NCBI RefSeq assembly: GCF_014207935.1
Contig: NZ_JACHLL010000004.1
Location: 124,001-188,000 of the forward strand
From: Pseudomonas fluvialis
Lineage (GTDB): Bacteria; Pseudomonadota; Gammaproteobacteria; Pseudomonadales; Pseudomonadaceae
Reading direction: 5' to 3'
DNA length: 64,000 bases
In this document: piece by piece, positions 39,636-49,748 of the stretch
Numbering within the stretch: position 1 is the first letter of the stretch
Layout of the letters: the number at the start of each line of letters is the position of its first letter
Program-made: the position numbers and the translations under genes
Notes under the pieces: generated by a model
The model's input: the letters and a program-made list of their open reading frames with translations, nothing else
Databases searched by the model: none
Told to the model about the DNA's origin: nothing

Positions 39636-40091
39636 ATGCCGTTCGTAGCAGTTGCAGACATCAAGAACTATATCGGTAAGGAACTCGGCCGCTCAGAGTG
39701 GCTGACCATTGACCAGGAACGCATCAACCAGTTCGCCGAGTGCACCGGCGACCATCAGTTCATCCACGTCGATCCGGAGAAAGCCAAGCTGACCCCGTTC
39801 GGCGGCACCATCGCCCACGGTTTCCTCTCGCTGTCGCTGGTGCCCATGCTCATGGAAAAAATCATGATCATGCCCGAAGGCCTGAAAATGGCCGTCAACT
39901 ATGGCCTGGACAGCGTACGCTTCATCCAGCCGGTCAAGGTCAATTCCAAGGTGCGCCTGGTGGTCACCCTGACCGACGCCAACGAGAAGAACCCCGGCCA
40001 GTGGCTGCTCAAGGCCAAGGCCGTGCTGGAGATCGAAGGCCAGGAAAAACCGGCCTACATCGCCGAGCCGCTGACCCTCTGCTTCGTCTGA
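39636..40091 (+). CDS. MaoC-family dehydratase
   Basis: A 151-residue hot-dog-fold protein with the hydratase-2 signature CTGDHQFIHVDPEKA, giving the Asp/His catalytic pair, and PFGGTIAHGFLSLSL. Members hydrate enoyl-CoAs, for example in PHA or fatty-acid metabolism (PhaJ-like) or nodN-type enzymes. Preceded by GGAGG 8 bases upstream and followed by a strong terminator, so it is probably monocistronic. Confidence 0.9.
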   Translation: MPFVAVADIKNYIGKELGRSEWLTIDQERINQFAECTGDHQFIHVDPEKAKLTPFGGTIAHGFLSLSLVPMLMEKIMIMPEGLKMAVNYGLDSVRFIQPVKVNSKVRLVVTLTDANEKNPGQWLLKAKAVLEIEGQEKPAYIAEPLTLCFV

Positions 40092-40105
40092 GTCCGGCTC
40101 CACGG

Positions 40106-40131
40106 AAAAGCCCGCTCCGGCGGGCTTTTTT
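40106..40131 (+). terminator. Rho-independent terminator after maoC-like gene
   Basis: The arms AAAAGCCCGC and GCGGGCTTTT form a 10-bp stem with a TCCG loop that runs into six Ts. It lies 14 bases behind the stop codon. Confidence 0.92.
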
Positions 40132-40167
40132 GCGCCAGAATGGAAGCAATACTGCCAAGGACCTGTC

Positions 40168-41877
40168 ATGCACCGCCTACTGCCACTGAGCCTTGCGCTT
40201 CTGCTCGCCGCCTGCGGCGACGGTGAGCCGCTGACACCGCCCGATGCCCGCCTGCCTGACGGCTCGCGTTACCGCGGCGCCGTCGTCGACGGACTGCTGC
40301 AGGGTCAGGGCCGCCTCGACTACCCCAATGGCAGCTGGCTCAGCGGCCGTTTTGTCAACGGCCAGCTCAACGGCCCGGGGGAATGGCGCGATCCCAAGGG
40401 CGGTCAATATCAGGGCGAATTCGTCGAGGGTGAATTTTCCGGCCAGGGCCACCTGACCTATGCCGACGGCAGCGAGTATGTCGGCACCTTCAAGCACGGC
40501 CGCATGCACGGCGAAGGGCGCCTGAGCCAGGGCGAGCTGAGCTATAGCGGCGGCTTTCGCAAAGATCGCTTCCACGGTTACGGCACCCTCGAACTGGCCG
40601 ACGGCAGCCGCCATCAGGGGCAGTTCGTCAGGGGCGAAGCCACCGGCCAGGGCGTACTGGTCGACGGCGATGGCAATCAGTTCAGTGGACTGTTCAAGCG
40701 CGGCCGCCTGAACGGCGAAGGCAGCTTTGTCGGCAGTGACGGCAGCCGTTACAGCGGCCAGTTCAAGGATCAGCGCTTTCATGGCCAGGGCCGTTATGAA
40801 AGCGCCGAGGGCGACGTATGGAGCGGCCAGTTCCGTCACGGCGAACTGCGCGGCCAGGGCGAGTTCCGCAGTGCCGACGGTGAACACTACGTCGGTGAGC
40901 TGCGCAACTGGCAGTACCACGGGCAAGGCACATTGAGCCTGAGCGACGGCAGCCGCTATCAGGGCCAGTTCGCCCATGGCCAGTATCAGGGTGAGGGTCG
41001 CCTGACCCTGGCCGACGGCCAGATTGAGGCCGGTCACTGGCAGAACGGCGTGCGCCTGCGCGATGCCCAGGGGCAGCCACTGGCCGACCCGCTGGAACAG
41101 GGCATTCTCAGGCAGGGGCAGCTGCTGCAGGACGCCCTCGCGGCAGTACCGCCCTCCACCCCGGCCAGCGAGCTGTACAGCCTGACCCTGGCCGGCGACG
41201 GCCAGCAGAGCGTGTTTCTGCGCGAGGCCGACTACGTCAGCCGGCTGCTGCGTGAGCGCTTCGGCGCGCGCGGCAATATCACCCTGATCAACCACCGCGA
41301 ACAGTTTGCCAAACGCCCGCTGGCCAGCCGCGAAAGTCTGCGTCAGGCCATCGAGACGCTGGCCGAACGCAGCGGCAACGAAGACCTGATCTTCCTCTAC
41401 CTCACCAGCCACGGCTCGCGCGATCACCAGCTGGTGCTGCAACAGCCCGGTCTTGAACTCAACAACCTGCCGGCCGCCGAGCTGGCCGAGCTGCTCAAAC
41501 CCTTGCGCGAACGGCACAAGGTGCTGGTGATTTCCGCCTGTTTCTCCGGCGGTTTCATTGCCCCGCTGCAGGACGACAAGACCCTGATCATGACGGCCGC
41601 CCGCGCCGACCGGGTCTCCTTCGGCTGCTCCGAGGAAAACGACTTCACCTACTTCGGCCGCGCCCTGTTCGAGCAGGCTCTACAGCAAACCGACGACCTC
41701 GGCCAGGCCTTTGCCTTGGCCAAGCGCTATGTCAGCGAACGCGAGCAGGCCGAGGACTTCGAGGCCTCCGAGCCGCAACTGGCCGACGCACCAAAGGTGC
41801 AGAAGGCCTGGAACGATCTGCGCCAGCAGCAACGCGCCGCACTGGCGCAGAACAGCCGCCAGGAGAGCGCGCCATGA
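40168..41877 (+). CDS. MORN-repeat lipoprotein with C13/caspase-like peptidase domain
   Basis: A 569-residue predicted lipoprotein (lipobox LLAAC, Cys16). Eleven or twelve MORN-type repeats (pattern YxGxFxxGxxxGxGxLxxADG) fill residues about 30-300. The C-terminal domain resembles clan CD peptidases, legumain/C13 type: hydrophobic strand plus His in LIFLYLTSHGSRDH (H415) and hydrophobic strand plus Cys in VLVISACFSGGF (C458), both in the right spacing for a catalytic dyad. The MORN part may bind lipid or act as a scaffold. Substrate unknown. A terminator precedes it, and an NAD(P)-binding protein follows after 40 bases. Confidence 0.82.
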   Translation: MHRLLPLSLALLLAACGDGEPLTPPDARLPDGSRYRGAVVDGLLQGQGRLDYPNGSWLSGRFVNGQLNGPGEWRDPKGGQYQGEFVEGEFSGQGHLTYADGSEYVGTFKHGRMHGEGRLSQGELSYSGGFRKDRFHGYGTLELADGSRHQGQFVRGEATGQGVLVDGDGNQFSGLFKRGRLNGEGSFVGSDGSRYSGQFKDQRFHGQGRYESAEGDVWSGQFRHGELRGQGEFRSADGEHYVGELRNWQYHGQGTLSLSDGSRYQGQFAHGQYQGEGRLTLADGQIEAGHWQNGVRLRDAQGQPLADPLEQGILRQGQLLQDALAAVPPSTPASELYSLTLAGDGQQSVFLREADYVSRLLRERFGARGNITLINHREQFAKRPLASRESLRQAIETLAERSGNEDLIFLYLTSHGSRDHQLVLQQPGLELNNLPAAELAELLKPLRERHKVLVISACFSGGFIAPLQDDKTLIMTAARADRVSFGCSEENDFTYFGRALFEQALQQTDDLGQAFALAKRYVSEREQAEDFEASEPQLADAPKVQKAWNDLRQQQRAALAQNSRQESAP

Positions 41878-41917
41878 GCCCACATAAGTCTTTAGAACAG
41901 GCACCAGGGAGTTCACG

Positions 41918-42559
41918 ATGTATCTGACGCCACAACGCATTCTCCTTGCAGGCGCCACCGGTCTGACCGGCGAACACCTGCTCGACCGCCTGCTCAACGA
42001 GCGCACCGTCGAGCGCGTGCTTGCCCCGAGCCGCCGGCCGCTGGCCGAACACCCGCATCTGGAAAATCCCGTGGGTGAACTAGCTGACCTGCTGCCCCAG
42101 TTGCAGGGCCCGCTGGATACCGCCTTCTGCTGCCTGGGCACCACGATCAAGCAGGCCGGCTCGCAGGAAGCCTTCCGCGCGGTCGACTATGAACTGGTGC
42201 TGGCCTTCGCCGAGCGTGCCAAGGCCCTCGGCGTGCGCCATCTGCTGGTAATCAGCGCACTGGGCGCCAATGCCCGCTCGCTGGTGTTCTACAACCGGGT
42301 CAAGGGCGAGCTGGAGCAGGCCCTGCAGAGCCTCGGTTTTGAGCAACTGACCATCGCCCGCCCCTCGCTGCTGCTGGGCAACCGCAGCCAACCACGCCCC
42401 GGCGAAGGCCTGGCCGCCCCGCTGATGCGCCTGATCCCCGGCAACTACCGCGCCATAGAGGCATGCACCCTGGCCCGCGCCCTGTGGCGCCTCGCCCTAG
42501 AAGAAGGCCAGGGCGTGCGCATCGTCGAATCCACCGAACTGCGCCAGCTGGGACGCTGA
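41918..42559 (+). CDS. NAD(P)H-binding Rossmann protein (atypical SDR)
   Basis: A 213-residue protein of the NmrA/HTATIP2-like atypical short-chain dehydrogenase group. [19 protein letters not shown] is the dinucleotide-binding motif; [28 protein letters not shown] holds the YNRVK segment in place of the usual YxxxK. Function unknown, possibly oxidoreductase or sensor. Preceded by CAGGGAG; the next gene starts 1 base after its stop. Confidence 0.83.
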   Translation: MYLTPQRILLAGATGLTGEHLLDRLLNERTVERVLAPSRRPLAEHPHLENPVGELADLLPQLQGPLDTAFCCLGTTIKQAGSQEAFRAVDYELVLAFAERAKALGVRHLLVISALGANARSLVFYNRVKGELEQALQSLGFEQLTIARPSLLLGNRSQPRPGEGLAAPLMRLIPGNYRAIEACTLARALWRLALEEGQGVRIVESTELRQLGR

Positions 42560-42560
42560 G

Positions 42561-43175
42561 ATGAAGGCCCTGTACGAACGCCATGTGCTGCCGCACCTGA
42601 TCGACTACGCCTGCGGCATGGGCGCGGTGATGAAGACCCGCGCCCAGGTTGTTCCGCTGGCCGAAGGCGAGGTGCTGGAAATCGGCATCGGCAGCGGTCT
42701 CAACCTGAGCTTCTATGACCCGGCCAGAGTCCGCCGCATCGTCGGCGTCGACCCCTCCGCCGACATGCAGAAGCTGGCCCGCCAGCGTGCCGAGCAGATC
42801 AGCATCCCGGTGGAGATGATTGCCCTCGAACTCGGGCAGATCCAGGCCGAGGATGCCCGCTTCGACAGCATCGTCTGCACCTTCACCCTGTGCACCATCC
42901 CCGACGCCGTCGCCGCTCTGCGCGAGATGCGCCGGGTGCTCAAGCCCGGCGGCAAGCTGTTGTTCAGCGAACACGGCCTGGCCCCCGACGCCAGCGTGGT
43001 GCGCTGGCAGCACCGCCTCACCCCAGTGTGGAAGCCCCTGGCCGGCGGCTGCCACCTCAACCGCGACATCCCGGCCCTGCTCGAAGCCGGCGGTTTCACC
43101 ATCGGCCAGTTGGAAACCAGCTACCTCAAGGGCCCGCGTCCGATGACCTGGGTCTATCGCGGCTGGGCAAGCTAA
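42561..43175 (+). CDS. class I SAM-dependent methyltransferase
   Basis: A 204-residue Methyltransf_11/UbiE-like enzyme: VLEIGIGSGLNLSFYD is motif I, GVDPSADMQKLA motif II, and DSIVCTFTLCTIPDAVAALREMRRVLKPGGKLLFSEHG the post-motif region. Substrate unknown. It forms a probable operon with the Rossmann protein, with 1 base between them, and its TAA overlaps the stop of the convergent ftsH-like gene by 3 bases. Confidence 0.85.
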   Translation: MKALYERHVLPHLIDYACGMGAVMKTRAQVVPLAEGEVLEIGIGSGLNLSFYDPARVRRIVGVDPSADMQKLARQRAEQISIPVEMIALELGQIQAEDARFDSIVCTFTLCTIPDAVAALREMRRVLKPGGKLLFSEHGLAPDASVVRWQHRLTPVWKPLAGGCHLNRDIPALLEAGGFTIGQLETSYLKGPRPMTWVYRGWAS

Positions 43176-44983
43176 ACGCTCTGCAGCAACGCCTGCAGCT
43201 GCGCCGCATCGAGGGTCTCGTGCTCGAGCAGCTCACTGGCGCAGCGCTTGAGCAGCTCGCGGCGCGCCTCCAGCAGCGTCAGGCTGCGCTGGAATGACTC
43301 CTCGACCAGACGCCGGACTTCCTCGTCGATGGCATCCGCGGTGGCTTCACCATAATCGTGGGCGCGGGTCAGGCCGTACATAGCCTCGCTGTCGAGAAAG
43401 CGCTGGCGCTCGCGCTCCAGTACCACCGGCCCCAGGCGCTCGCTCATGCCATAGCGGGTGACCATGGCGCGGGCGATGTCGCTGACCTTGGCCAGATCGT
43501 CCGCCGCACCGGTGGACAGCTGGCCGAACACCAGCCATTCGGCCGCGCGCCCGCCCAGCAGCACCGCCATCTTGTTCTCCAGCTCCTCGCGGCTCATGAG
43601 GAAACGGTCCTCGGTGGGCCGCTGGATGGTGTAGCCCAGCGCGCCCAGGCCACGCGGAATGATCGACACCTTGTGCACCGGGTCGACGCCCGGCAGCGCC
43701 ATGGCCACCAGGGCGTGGCCCATCTCGTGATAGGCCACGGTCTCGCGCTCACGCGGGTTGAGCAGGCGATTGCGCTTTTCCAGACCGGCGACGATGCGCT
43801 CGATGGCCGCATTGAAATCGCCCATGGCCACCGCCTCAGCCTGACGCCGGGTCGCCAAGAGGGTCGCCTCGTTGACCAGGTTGGCCAGGTCCGCACCGGT
43901 GAAGCCCGGCGTCAGCGCGGCGATGGCCTGGGCATCGACATCGGCCGCCAGCCGCGCCTTTTTCAGGTGCAGGGTGAGAATCTGCAGGCGTCCAAGCTTG
44001 TCCGGCCGGTCGACCAGCACCTGCCGGTCAAACCGCCCGGCGCGCAGCAGGGCCGGGTCGAGGATTTCCGGGCGGTTGGTTGCCCCCAGCAGCACCAGCC
44101 CGCTGGAGGTATCGAAACCATCCAGCTCGGCCAGCAACTGGTTGAGGGTCTGTTCCTTTTCGTCATGGCCGCCGCCCATGGGGCCGATGCCCCGCGCGCG
44201 CCCCAGAGCGTCCAGCTCGTCGATGAAGATGATGGCCGGCGCCTTGCTGCGCGCCTGCTCGAACAGGTCGCGCACCCGCGCGGCGCCCACGCCGACAAAC
44301 AGCTCGACGAACTCCGAACCGGAAATGGAGAAAAACGGCACCCGCGCCTCGCCGGCAACCGCCTTGGCCAGCAGGGTCTTGCCGGTGCCCGGCGGGCCGA
44401 CCAGCAGCACGCCCTTGGGCATGCGCCCGCCGAGGCGGCCGTATGTCTGGGGATCACGCAGGAACTCGACGATCTCGCGCAGCTCGTCCTTGGCCTCGTC
44501 GACCCCGGCGACATCGGCAAAGCTCACCTTGCTGTCGGTTTCCATGTAGATGCGCGCGCGGCTCTTGCCGATCTGCATCATGCCGCCGCCCATGCCATTG
44601 CCCAAACGGCGCATGAGAAAGAACCAGACGCCGAAGAACAGCAGCAACGGCAGCAGCCAGGACAACAGATCGCGCAGCAGGGTGCTCTCGATGCGCCCGC
44701 TGTAACGCACCCCGTACTGCTGCAGGTGAGCGGACAGTTCGGGCTCGATACGGTTGGCCCGCACCAGATTCTGGCCGCTGGCCAGGGGCTCCTTGAGTGT
44801 CCCTTCGACGAAGCGCTCGGACACGGCCACCGACTCCAGGCGCCCCTCCTGCAGGTACTGTTCGAATTCGCTGTAGGGGATTTCCACGGTTCGCTGCTGC
44901 AGCGCCATCAGGTACTGCAAGCCGCTGAACAGCAGCACCGCCACCAGCCAGTAGCGCAGGTTGAACTGGATCTGTTCTTTCAT
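43172..44983 (-). CDS. FtsH-type ATP-dependent zinc metalloprotease
   Basis: A 603-residue membrane-anchored AAA+ protease. There are two N-terminal membrane segments around a short periplasmic region, then GPPGTGKT (Walker A), [10 protein letters not shown] (Walker B) and the SRH, then the peptidase with HEMGH at 419-423 in place of the usual HEAGH, and a third zinc-ligand region [18 protein letters not shown]. The locus is away from the usual rlmE-ftsH-folP context, so I take it as a second, paralogous FtsH; the genome-wide copy number cannot be seen here. It may serve stress-related membrane-protein turnover. Confidence 0.88.
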   Translation of the reverse strand: MKEQIQFNLRYWLVAVLLFSGLQYLMALQQRTVEIPYSEFEQYLQEGRLESVAVSERFVEGTLKEPLASGQNLVRANRIEPELSAHLQQYGVRYSGRIESTLLRDLLSWLLPLLLFFGVWFFLMRRLGNGMGGGMMQIGKSRARIYMETDSKVSFADVAGVDEAKDELREIVEFLRDPQTYGRLGGRMPKGVLLVGPPGTGKTLLAKAVAGEARVPFFSISGSEFVELFVGVGAARVRDLFEQARSKAPAIIFIDELDALGRARGIGPMGGGHDEKEQTLNQLLAELDGFDTSSGLVLLGATNRPEILDPALLRAGRFDRQVLVDRPDKLGRLQILTLHLKKARLAADVDAQAIAALTPGFTGADLANLVNEATLLATRRQAEAVAMGDFNAAIERIVAGLEKRNRLLNPRERETVAYHEMGHALVAMALPGVDPVHKVSIIPRGLGALGYTIQRPTEDRFLMSREELENKMAVLLGGRAAEWLVFGQLSTGAADDLAKVSDIARAMVTRYGMSERLGPVVLERERQRFLDSEAMYGLTRAHDYGEATADAIDEEVRRLVEESFQRSLTLLEARRELLKRCASELLEHETLDAAQLQALLQSV

Positions 44984-45058
44984 GCCGCTCCTCCTTGTCG
45001 TCTCAGGAGTGTGGCAGGTGCAGGGCCGGTCGGTCCTGCCGCAGATCAGGCCACCGGT

Positions 45059-45349
45059 TTACAGGCCGCCGCTAACGCCCAGGGTCACGCCCAGTTCGGC
45101 GGCCACGGCAAACGGTAGCAGCAGGGTATCGAGCAGCGCGCTGAATGGCAGGTCGACACTGGGATAAGCCGGAGCCGATGTGCCGAAGCGCTCGGTCGGG
45201 CAGCAGCCGCCGTTGATGGCGTACCAGTCCAGCCGGGTGCCGGCATAGATCACCGGCGCATCAGCCTTGGCCGCATTCAGTGTGCTGACGCTGGCGCAAC
45301 CCGGCAGGAGTACGCAGGCCAGCAGCAGGACTGACAGCGCCTTATTCAT
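45059..45349 (-). CDS. YceK/YidQ-family lipoprotein
   Basis: A 96-residue lipoprotein: signal [18 protein letters not shown] with Cys18, then [15 protein letters not shown] and [16 protein letters not shown], the DUF1375/YceK pattern. The start at 45349 lies inside the 3' end of ubiX (8-base overlap), so the two are probably co-transcribed. Function unknown. The upstream part of the frame (seven codons) is excluded as it adds nothing family-like. Confidence 0.82.
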   Translation of the reverse strand: MNKALSVLLLACVLLPGCASVSTLNAAKADAPVIYAGTRLDWYAINGGCCPTERFGTSAPAYPSVDLPFSALLDTLLLPFAVAAELGVTLGVSGGL

Positions 45350-45971
45350 CGCTGGCCAGGTGATGCTCACCCCAGCGCGGCAGCATGTCCTGGGGGATGT
45401 TCAGGCAGTTGAGGATGCGCGCGACCACGAAGTCGACCAGGTCATCGATCGTCTGCGGCTGATGGTAGAAGCCCGGCGCGGCCGGCAGGATGGTCACGCC
45501 AAGGTTGGACAGCTTGAGCATGTTCTCCAGATGAATGCTGGAGAACGGTGCCTCGCGCGGCACCAGAATCAGCTGACGACGCTCCTTGAGCACCACGTCG
45601 GCGGCGCGCTCGATCAGATTGTTGCAGGCACCGCTGGCGATGGCCGAGAGAGTGCCGGTCGAACACGGCACCACCACCATGGCACTCGGCGCGCCGGAGC
45701 CGGAGGCCGGCGGCGCCATCCAGTCTTCCTTGCCGTACACGCGGATCTGCCCGGCAGCCGCGCCAGTGTATTCGCTGAGAAAGGCCTGCATGGCCTGCGG
45801 CTTGGCCGGCAGGGCCACGTCGGTCTCGGTGGCCATCACCAGCTGCGCCGCCTTGGAGATGAGGAAATGCACCTCGCGCTCCTCCTGCACCAGGCAGTCG
45901 AGCAGGCGCAGGCCATACTGGGCGCCGGAGGCGCCGGTCATGGCCAAAGTGATGCGTTCGGGACCCTGCAT
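45342..45971 (-). CDS. ubiX: flavin prenyltransferase UbiX
   Basis: A 209-residue enzyme that prenylates FMN to make the cofactor of the UbiD decarboxylase in ubiquinone synthesis. [21 protein letters not shown] begins the flavoprotein fold, [17 protein letters not shown] follows, and [22 protein letters not shown] is the substrate region. It starts 1 base after the mpl stop (a near-overlap), so the pair is coupled. Confidence 0.96.
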   Translation of the reverse strand: MQGPERITLAMTGASGAQYGLRLLDCLVQEEREVHFLISKAAQLVMATETDVALPAKPQAMQAFLSEYTGAAAGQIRVYGKEDWMAPPASGSGAPSAMVVVPCSTGTLSAIASGACNNLIERAADVVLKERRQLILVPREAPFSSIHLENMLKLSNLGVTILPAAPGFYHQPQTIDDLVDFVVARILNCLNIPQDMLPRWGEHHLASDE

Positions 45972-45972
45972 G

Positions 45973-47325
<1,353 letters not shown>

Positions 47326-47408
47326 GAATGTCCTCGCAGGGCGGGCCGCCGCGGCCCCAGATGCTCGCGGCAGGTTATCACAGGGCCTGCAGCGAAAGGC
47401 GCGAAGGC

Positions 47409-47427
47409 CAAGCGAATCAAACGCTTG
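47409..47427. promoter_or_regulatory. inverted repeat in the mpl / GNAT intergenic region
   Basis: Perfect 6-base arms CAAGCG and CGCTTG are separated by the 7-base AT-rich spacer AATCAAA, between the divergent mpl and acetyltransferase genes. A second CTTG half follows at once. The form suits a dimeric repressor such as a TetR-family protein, but no regulator is encoded nearby. Confidence 0.4.
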
Positions 47428-47529
47428 CTTGGATTGCCTTTTCCAGCAAGTATCTAGCAAGATCAATCGCGCCAAAGCTGGCATAGGCCATGCTTGGTCA
47501 AAAGCGGATAACCCTACAACGAGGTAGCC

Positions 47530-47982
47530 ATGCGCATAGTCCAAGCCACCCTGGAACATCTGGACCTGCTTACGCCGATGTTTATCAAATACCGCGAGTT
47601 CTATGGCGAGCTGCCGCTGCCGGACTCCTCGCGCAAGTTTCTGGAAAACCGTCTCAAGCGCAAGGAGTCGGTGATCTACATGGCCCTGGCCGACGAGGAA
47701 GACCGCCTGCTCGGCTATTGCCAGCTGTACCCGAGCTTCTCCTCGCTGTCGCTCAAGCGCGTGTGGATTCTCAACGACATCTACGTGGCCGAAGACGCTC
47801 GCCGCCAGCTGGTGGCCGACCGCCTGCTGCAGACTGCCAAGAAAATGGCCAAGGACACCAACGCCATCCGCCTGCGTGTTGCCACCAGCGAGAACAACCT
47901 GGCGGCGCAGAAGACCTACGAGTCGATCGGTTTTCGCGAAGACACCGTGTTCAAGAACTACACCCTGGAACTGGGCGACTGA
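47530..47982 (+). CDS. GNAT-family N-acetyltransferase
   Basis: A 150-residue acetyltransferase starting MRIVQATLEHLDLLTPMFIKYREFY. The acetyl-CoA site appears as VWILNDIYVAEDARRQLVADRLLQTAKKMA (a slightly relaxed R/Q-x-x-G/A pattern), followed by NLAAQKTYESIGF. Substrate unknown. It is monocistronic, with an inverted repeat upstream and a strong terminator behind it. Confidence 0.9.
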   Translation: MRIVQATLEHLDLLTPMFIKYREFYGELPLPDSSRKFLENRLKRKESVIYMALADEEDRLLGYCQLYPSFSSLSLKRVWILNDIYVAEDARRQLVADRLLQTAKKMAKDTNAIRLRVATSENNLAAQKTYESIGFREDTVFKNYTLELGD

Positions 47983-48001
47983 GCCTGAGCGGTGGAACAT
48001 C

Positions 48002-48029
48002 AAAGGCGGGGCTGAGGCCCCGCCTTTTT
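48002..48029 (+). terminator. Rho-independent terminator after GNAT gene
   Basis: The arms AAAGGCGGGGC and GCCCCGCCTTT pair over 11 bp around a TGAG loop and run into TTTTT. The symmetrical A/T edges mean it could also serve the convergent gene on the other strand. Confidence 0.92.
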
Positions 48030-48039
48030 CACATCCGCG

Positions 48040-49626
48040 TCATATCAGCGTCACCAGCAGGGCCAGCAGCAGCTGCGCCATCAGCGCCCCCAGCAGGGCA
48101 AAACGCCAGGGTTGCGGCCAGGCCTGAGGCTTGAGCCGGGCCGCATCGCTCAGCGGCCGCTCCAGCGCCTGCTGAAACTCCGACAAGGCATCGAAGCGCG
48201 CCCGCGCCTGCGGCGCCAGGGCACGTGCCAGCACGCCGTCCCAGCCATTGGGCAGTTGTCGCCCGGCGCTCGCCAGCGGGTCATAACGAGCCTGCTGCGA
48301 CCCGTCCCCCAGCGCCAGCGCCGGCCACTCGCCACCCAGCAGCCAATAGCACAGGGAGGCCAGGGAGAACTGATCGCAACGCCCATCCAGCGGCTGCCCG
48401 GCGCGCACCTCCGGCGCCAGCGGCAACTGCGCCGGCGTCACGTTCTGCCGCGGCACACCTGGCCAGCAAGCTGCCTGCTCCGGCAGCAGACACACCTGCC
48501 CCTGCTCATTGAGCAGGATCAGCTGCGGGTCCAGCACCAGCCCAAGCACGCCACGCCGCTGCAGGGCGCGCACCGCCGTGAGCAGCGGACGTAGCAGGGC
48601 CAGCGCCTGAGCCGCTGATGGGCGCGGGTTCTCGCGGCGCCATTGTGCCAGCGACAGCACTCGTCCGGGCAGCGGTCGCAGCACCTGCAGGGCATGCCGG
48701 CGCGGTTCGGCACGCGGGCGCAACAATGGCAAGCCAGGACAAGGCGCGCGACGCAACACCCACTCTCGCTGACGGAACAACTCATCCACCGGGCGATCAG
48801 CCAGCCACAGCCAGGCCTGCTCGCCCTCCTGCTCGGCCCACCAGAAACGGCCAGACGGGCCGAAATCCGCAGGCGCCTGCACCGCCCATCCCTCGACGTG
48901 TTCGCCAGCGGCCAGCGTCGCCAGCACCGGCAGGGTTTCAACGGGCGCCGGCAGCTGCACCGAAGCCAACGAGCCAGCACGCATCACACCAGCCGCGCCG
49001 GGAGCCACCAGCAAGGGCTGCAGCAATGCAGACAAACCGGCCGGGGTAGCCGCCCGGCAGCCGGCACTGAACAGTTCCAGATCGGCCACCGCCAACAACG
49101 GCTGCGGCGCCAGCAGGAGAAACTCACCCGGGCTGAGCGGCAGGCTGTGCTGGATCAGGCCCAGCTCGGCCTGCACGCCCAAAGGTGCACTTTCCCGCCC
49201 ATTCAGGCTCTGCAGAACGCCCTCGCGCCAGCGCAGCAGGCCGCAGTCGCCCACCTGCATGAAGGTTGCCTCATCGCCCTGCAGCAGCAAAACACCGGCA
49301 CTGACCTCCGGAAGCAGGGCACCGCTGCCGCGCTGGCCGAACAGTTGCTGGTTGAGCGCGGCCAGAACCTGACGCAACGCCTGGGTTTCACTCCAGGCCT
49401 GCGGGGTGGCCTGATAATCGGCAAACAGCGCGGCCAGGCTGCGCTCGAGAAAACGCACCACTTCAGGGCAGCGACGCCCCCAGAGCAGCGCCAGCAGCAA
49501 CACGGCAGGTCGCCCACCCCGCCCTGGCAACCAGCGCGCCTCGATGCGCGCCGCCTGCTCCGGAAGGTCCGGCCCATGCCCCACCGCCGCTTGCAGGGCG
49601 GAATGATCCAGGCAGTGAATAGTCAT
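48040..49626 (-). CDS. membrane-anchored PP2C-like/protein-kinase-like fusion, both domains degenerate
   Basis: A 528-residue protein. Residues 1-225 resemble a PP2C phosphatase (FMQVGDCGLLRWREGVLQSLNGRES at 122-146) but lack the metal-binding N-terminal motifs. Residues 245-500 resemble a Hanks kinase: LGLVLDPQLILLNEQGQVCLLPE at 361-383 sits where HRDxKxxN...DFG should be, with neither HRD nor DFG kept, while the APEVRAG and CDQFSLASLCYWLLGG features of the C-lobe remain. The last 25 residues form a single membrane segment. It may be a catalytically dead signalling scaffold. The ATG at 49626 has GGAGG 8 bases upstream. Confidence 0.75.
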   Translation of the reverse strand: MTIHCLDHSALQAAVGHGPDLPEQAARIEARWLPGRGGRPAVLLLALLWGRRCPEVVRFLERSLAALFADYQATPQAWSETQALRQVLAALNQQLFGQRGSGALLPEVSAGVLLLQGDEATFMQVGDCGLLRWREGVLQSLNGRESAPLGVQAELGLIQHSLPLSPGEFLLLAPQPLLAVADLELFSAGCRAATPAGLSALLQPLLVAPGAAGVMRAGSLASVQLPAPVETLPVLATLAAGEHVEGWAVQAPADFGPSGRFWWAEQEGEQAWLWLADRPVDELFRQREWVLRRAPCPGLPLLRPRAEPRRHALQVLRPLPGRVLSLAQWRRENPRPSAAQALALLRPLLTAVRALQRRGVLGLVLDPQLILLNEQGQVCLLPEQAACWPGVPRQNVTPAQLPLAPEVRAGQPLDGRCDQFSLASLCYWLLGGEWPALALGDGSQQARYDPLASAGRQLPNGWDGVLARALAPQARARFDALSEFQQALERPLSDAARLKPQAWPQPWRFALLGALMAQLLLALLVTLI

Positions 49627-49703
49627 GGCGGCGCCCTCCGGCTCAGCGATGCTGGTAAAACTTTGCATCCTTTGTGCCTAGCCGCTCAGCGGCCCGCTGC
49701 CGC

Positions 49704-49709
49704 TATACT
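49704..49709 (+). promoter_or_regulatory. sigma70-like -10 element upstream of dedA-like gene
   Basis: TATACT followed by CGCGCG stands 39 bases before the start codon, at the same spacing as the other -10 elements noted in this window. No clear -35 is visible. Confidence 0.35.
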
Positions 49710-49748
49710 CGCGCGCTTTATCGCGCCGACCTCTCACCTGGAATAGAT

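Noticed and set aside
40255..41080. Regular repeats that could suggest a CRISPR or satellite array
   Set aside because: The periodicity is at protein level (about 23 codons, MORN repeats); the DNA units differ and the frame is open throughout.
43358..45118. 586-codon frame antisense to the ftsH-like gene
   Set aside because: Antisense shadow of a gene with Walker and HExxH motifs.
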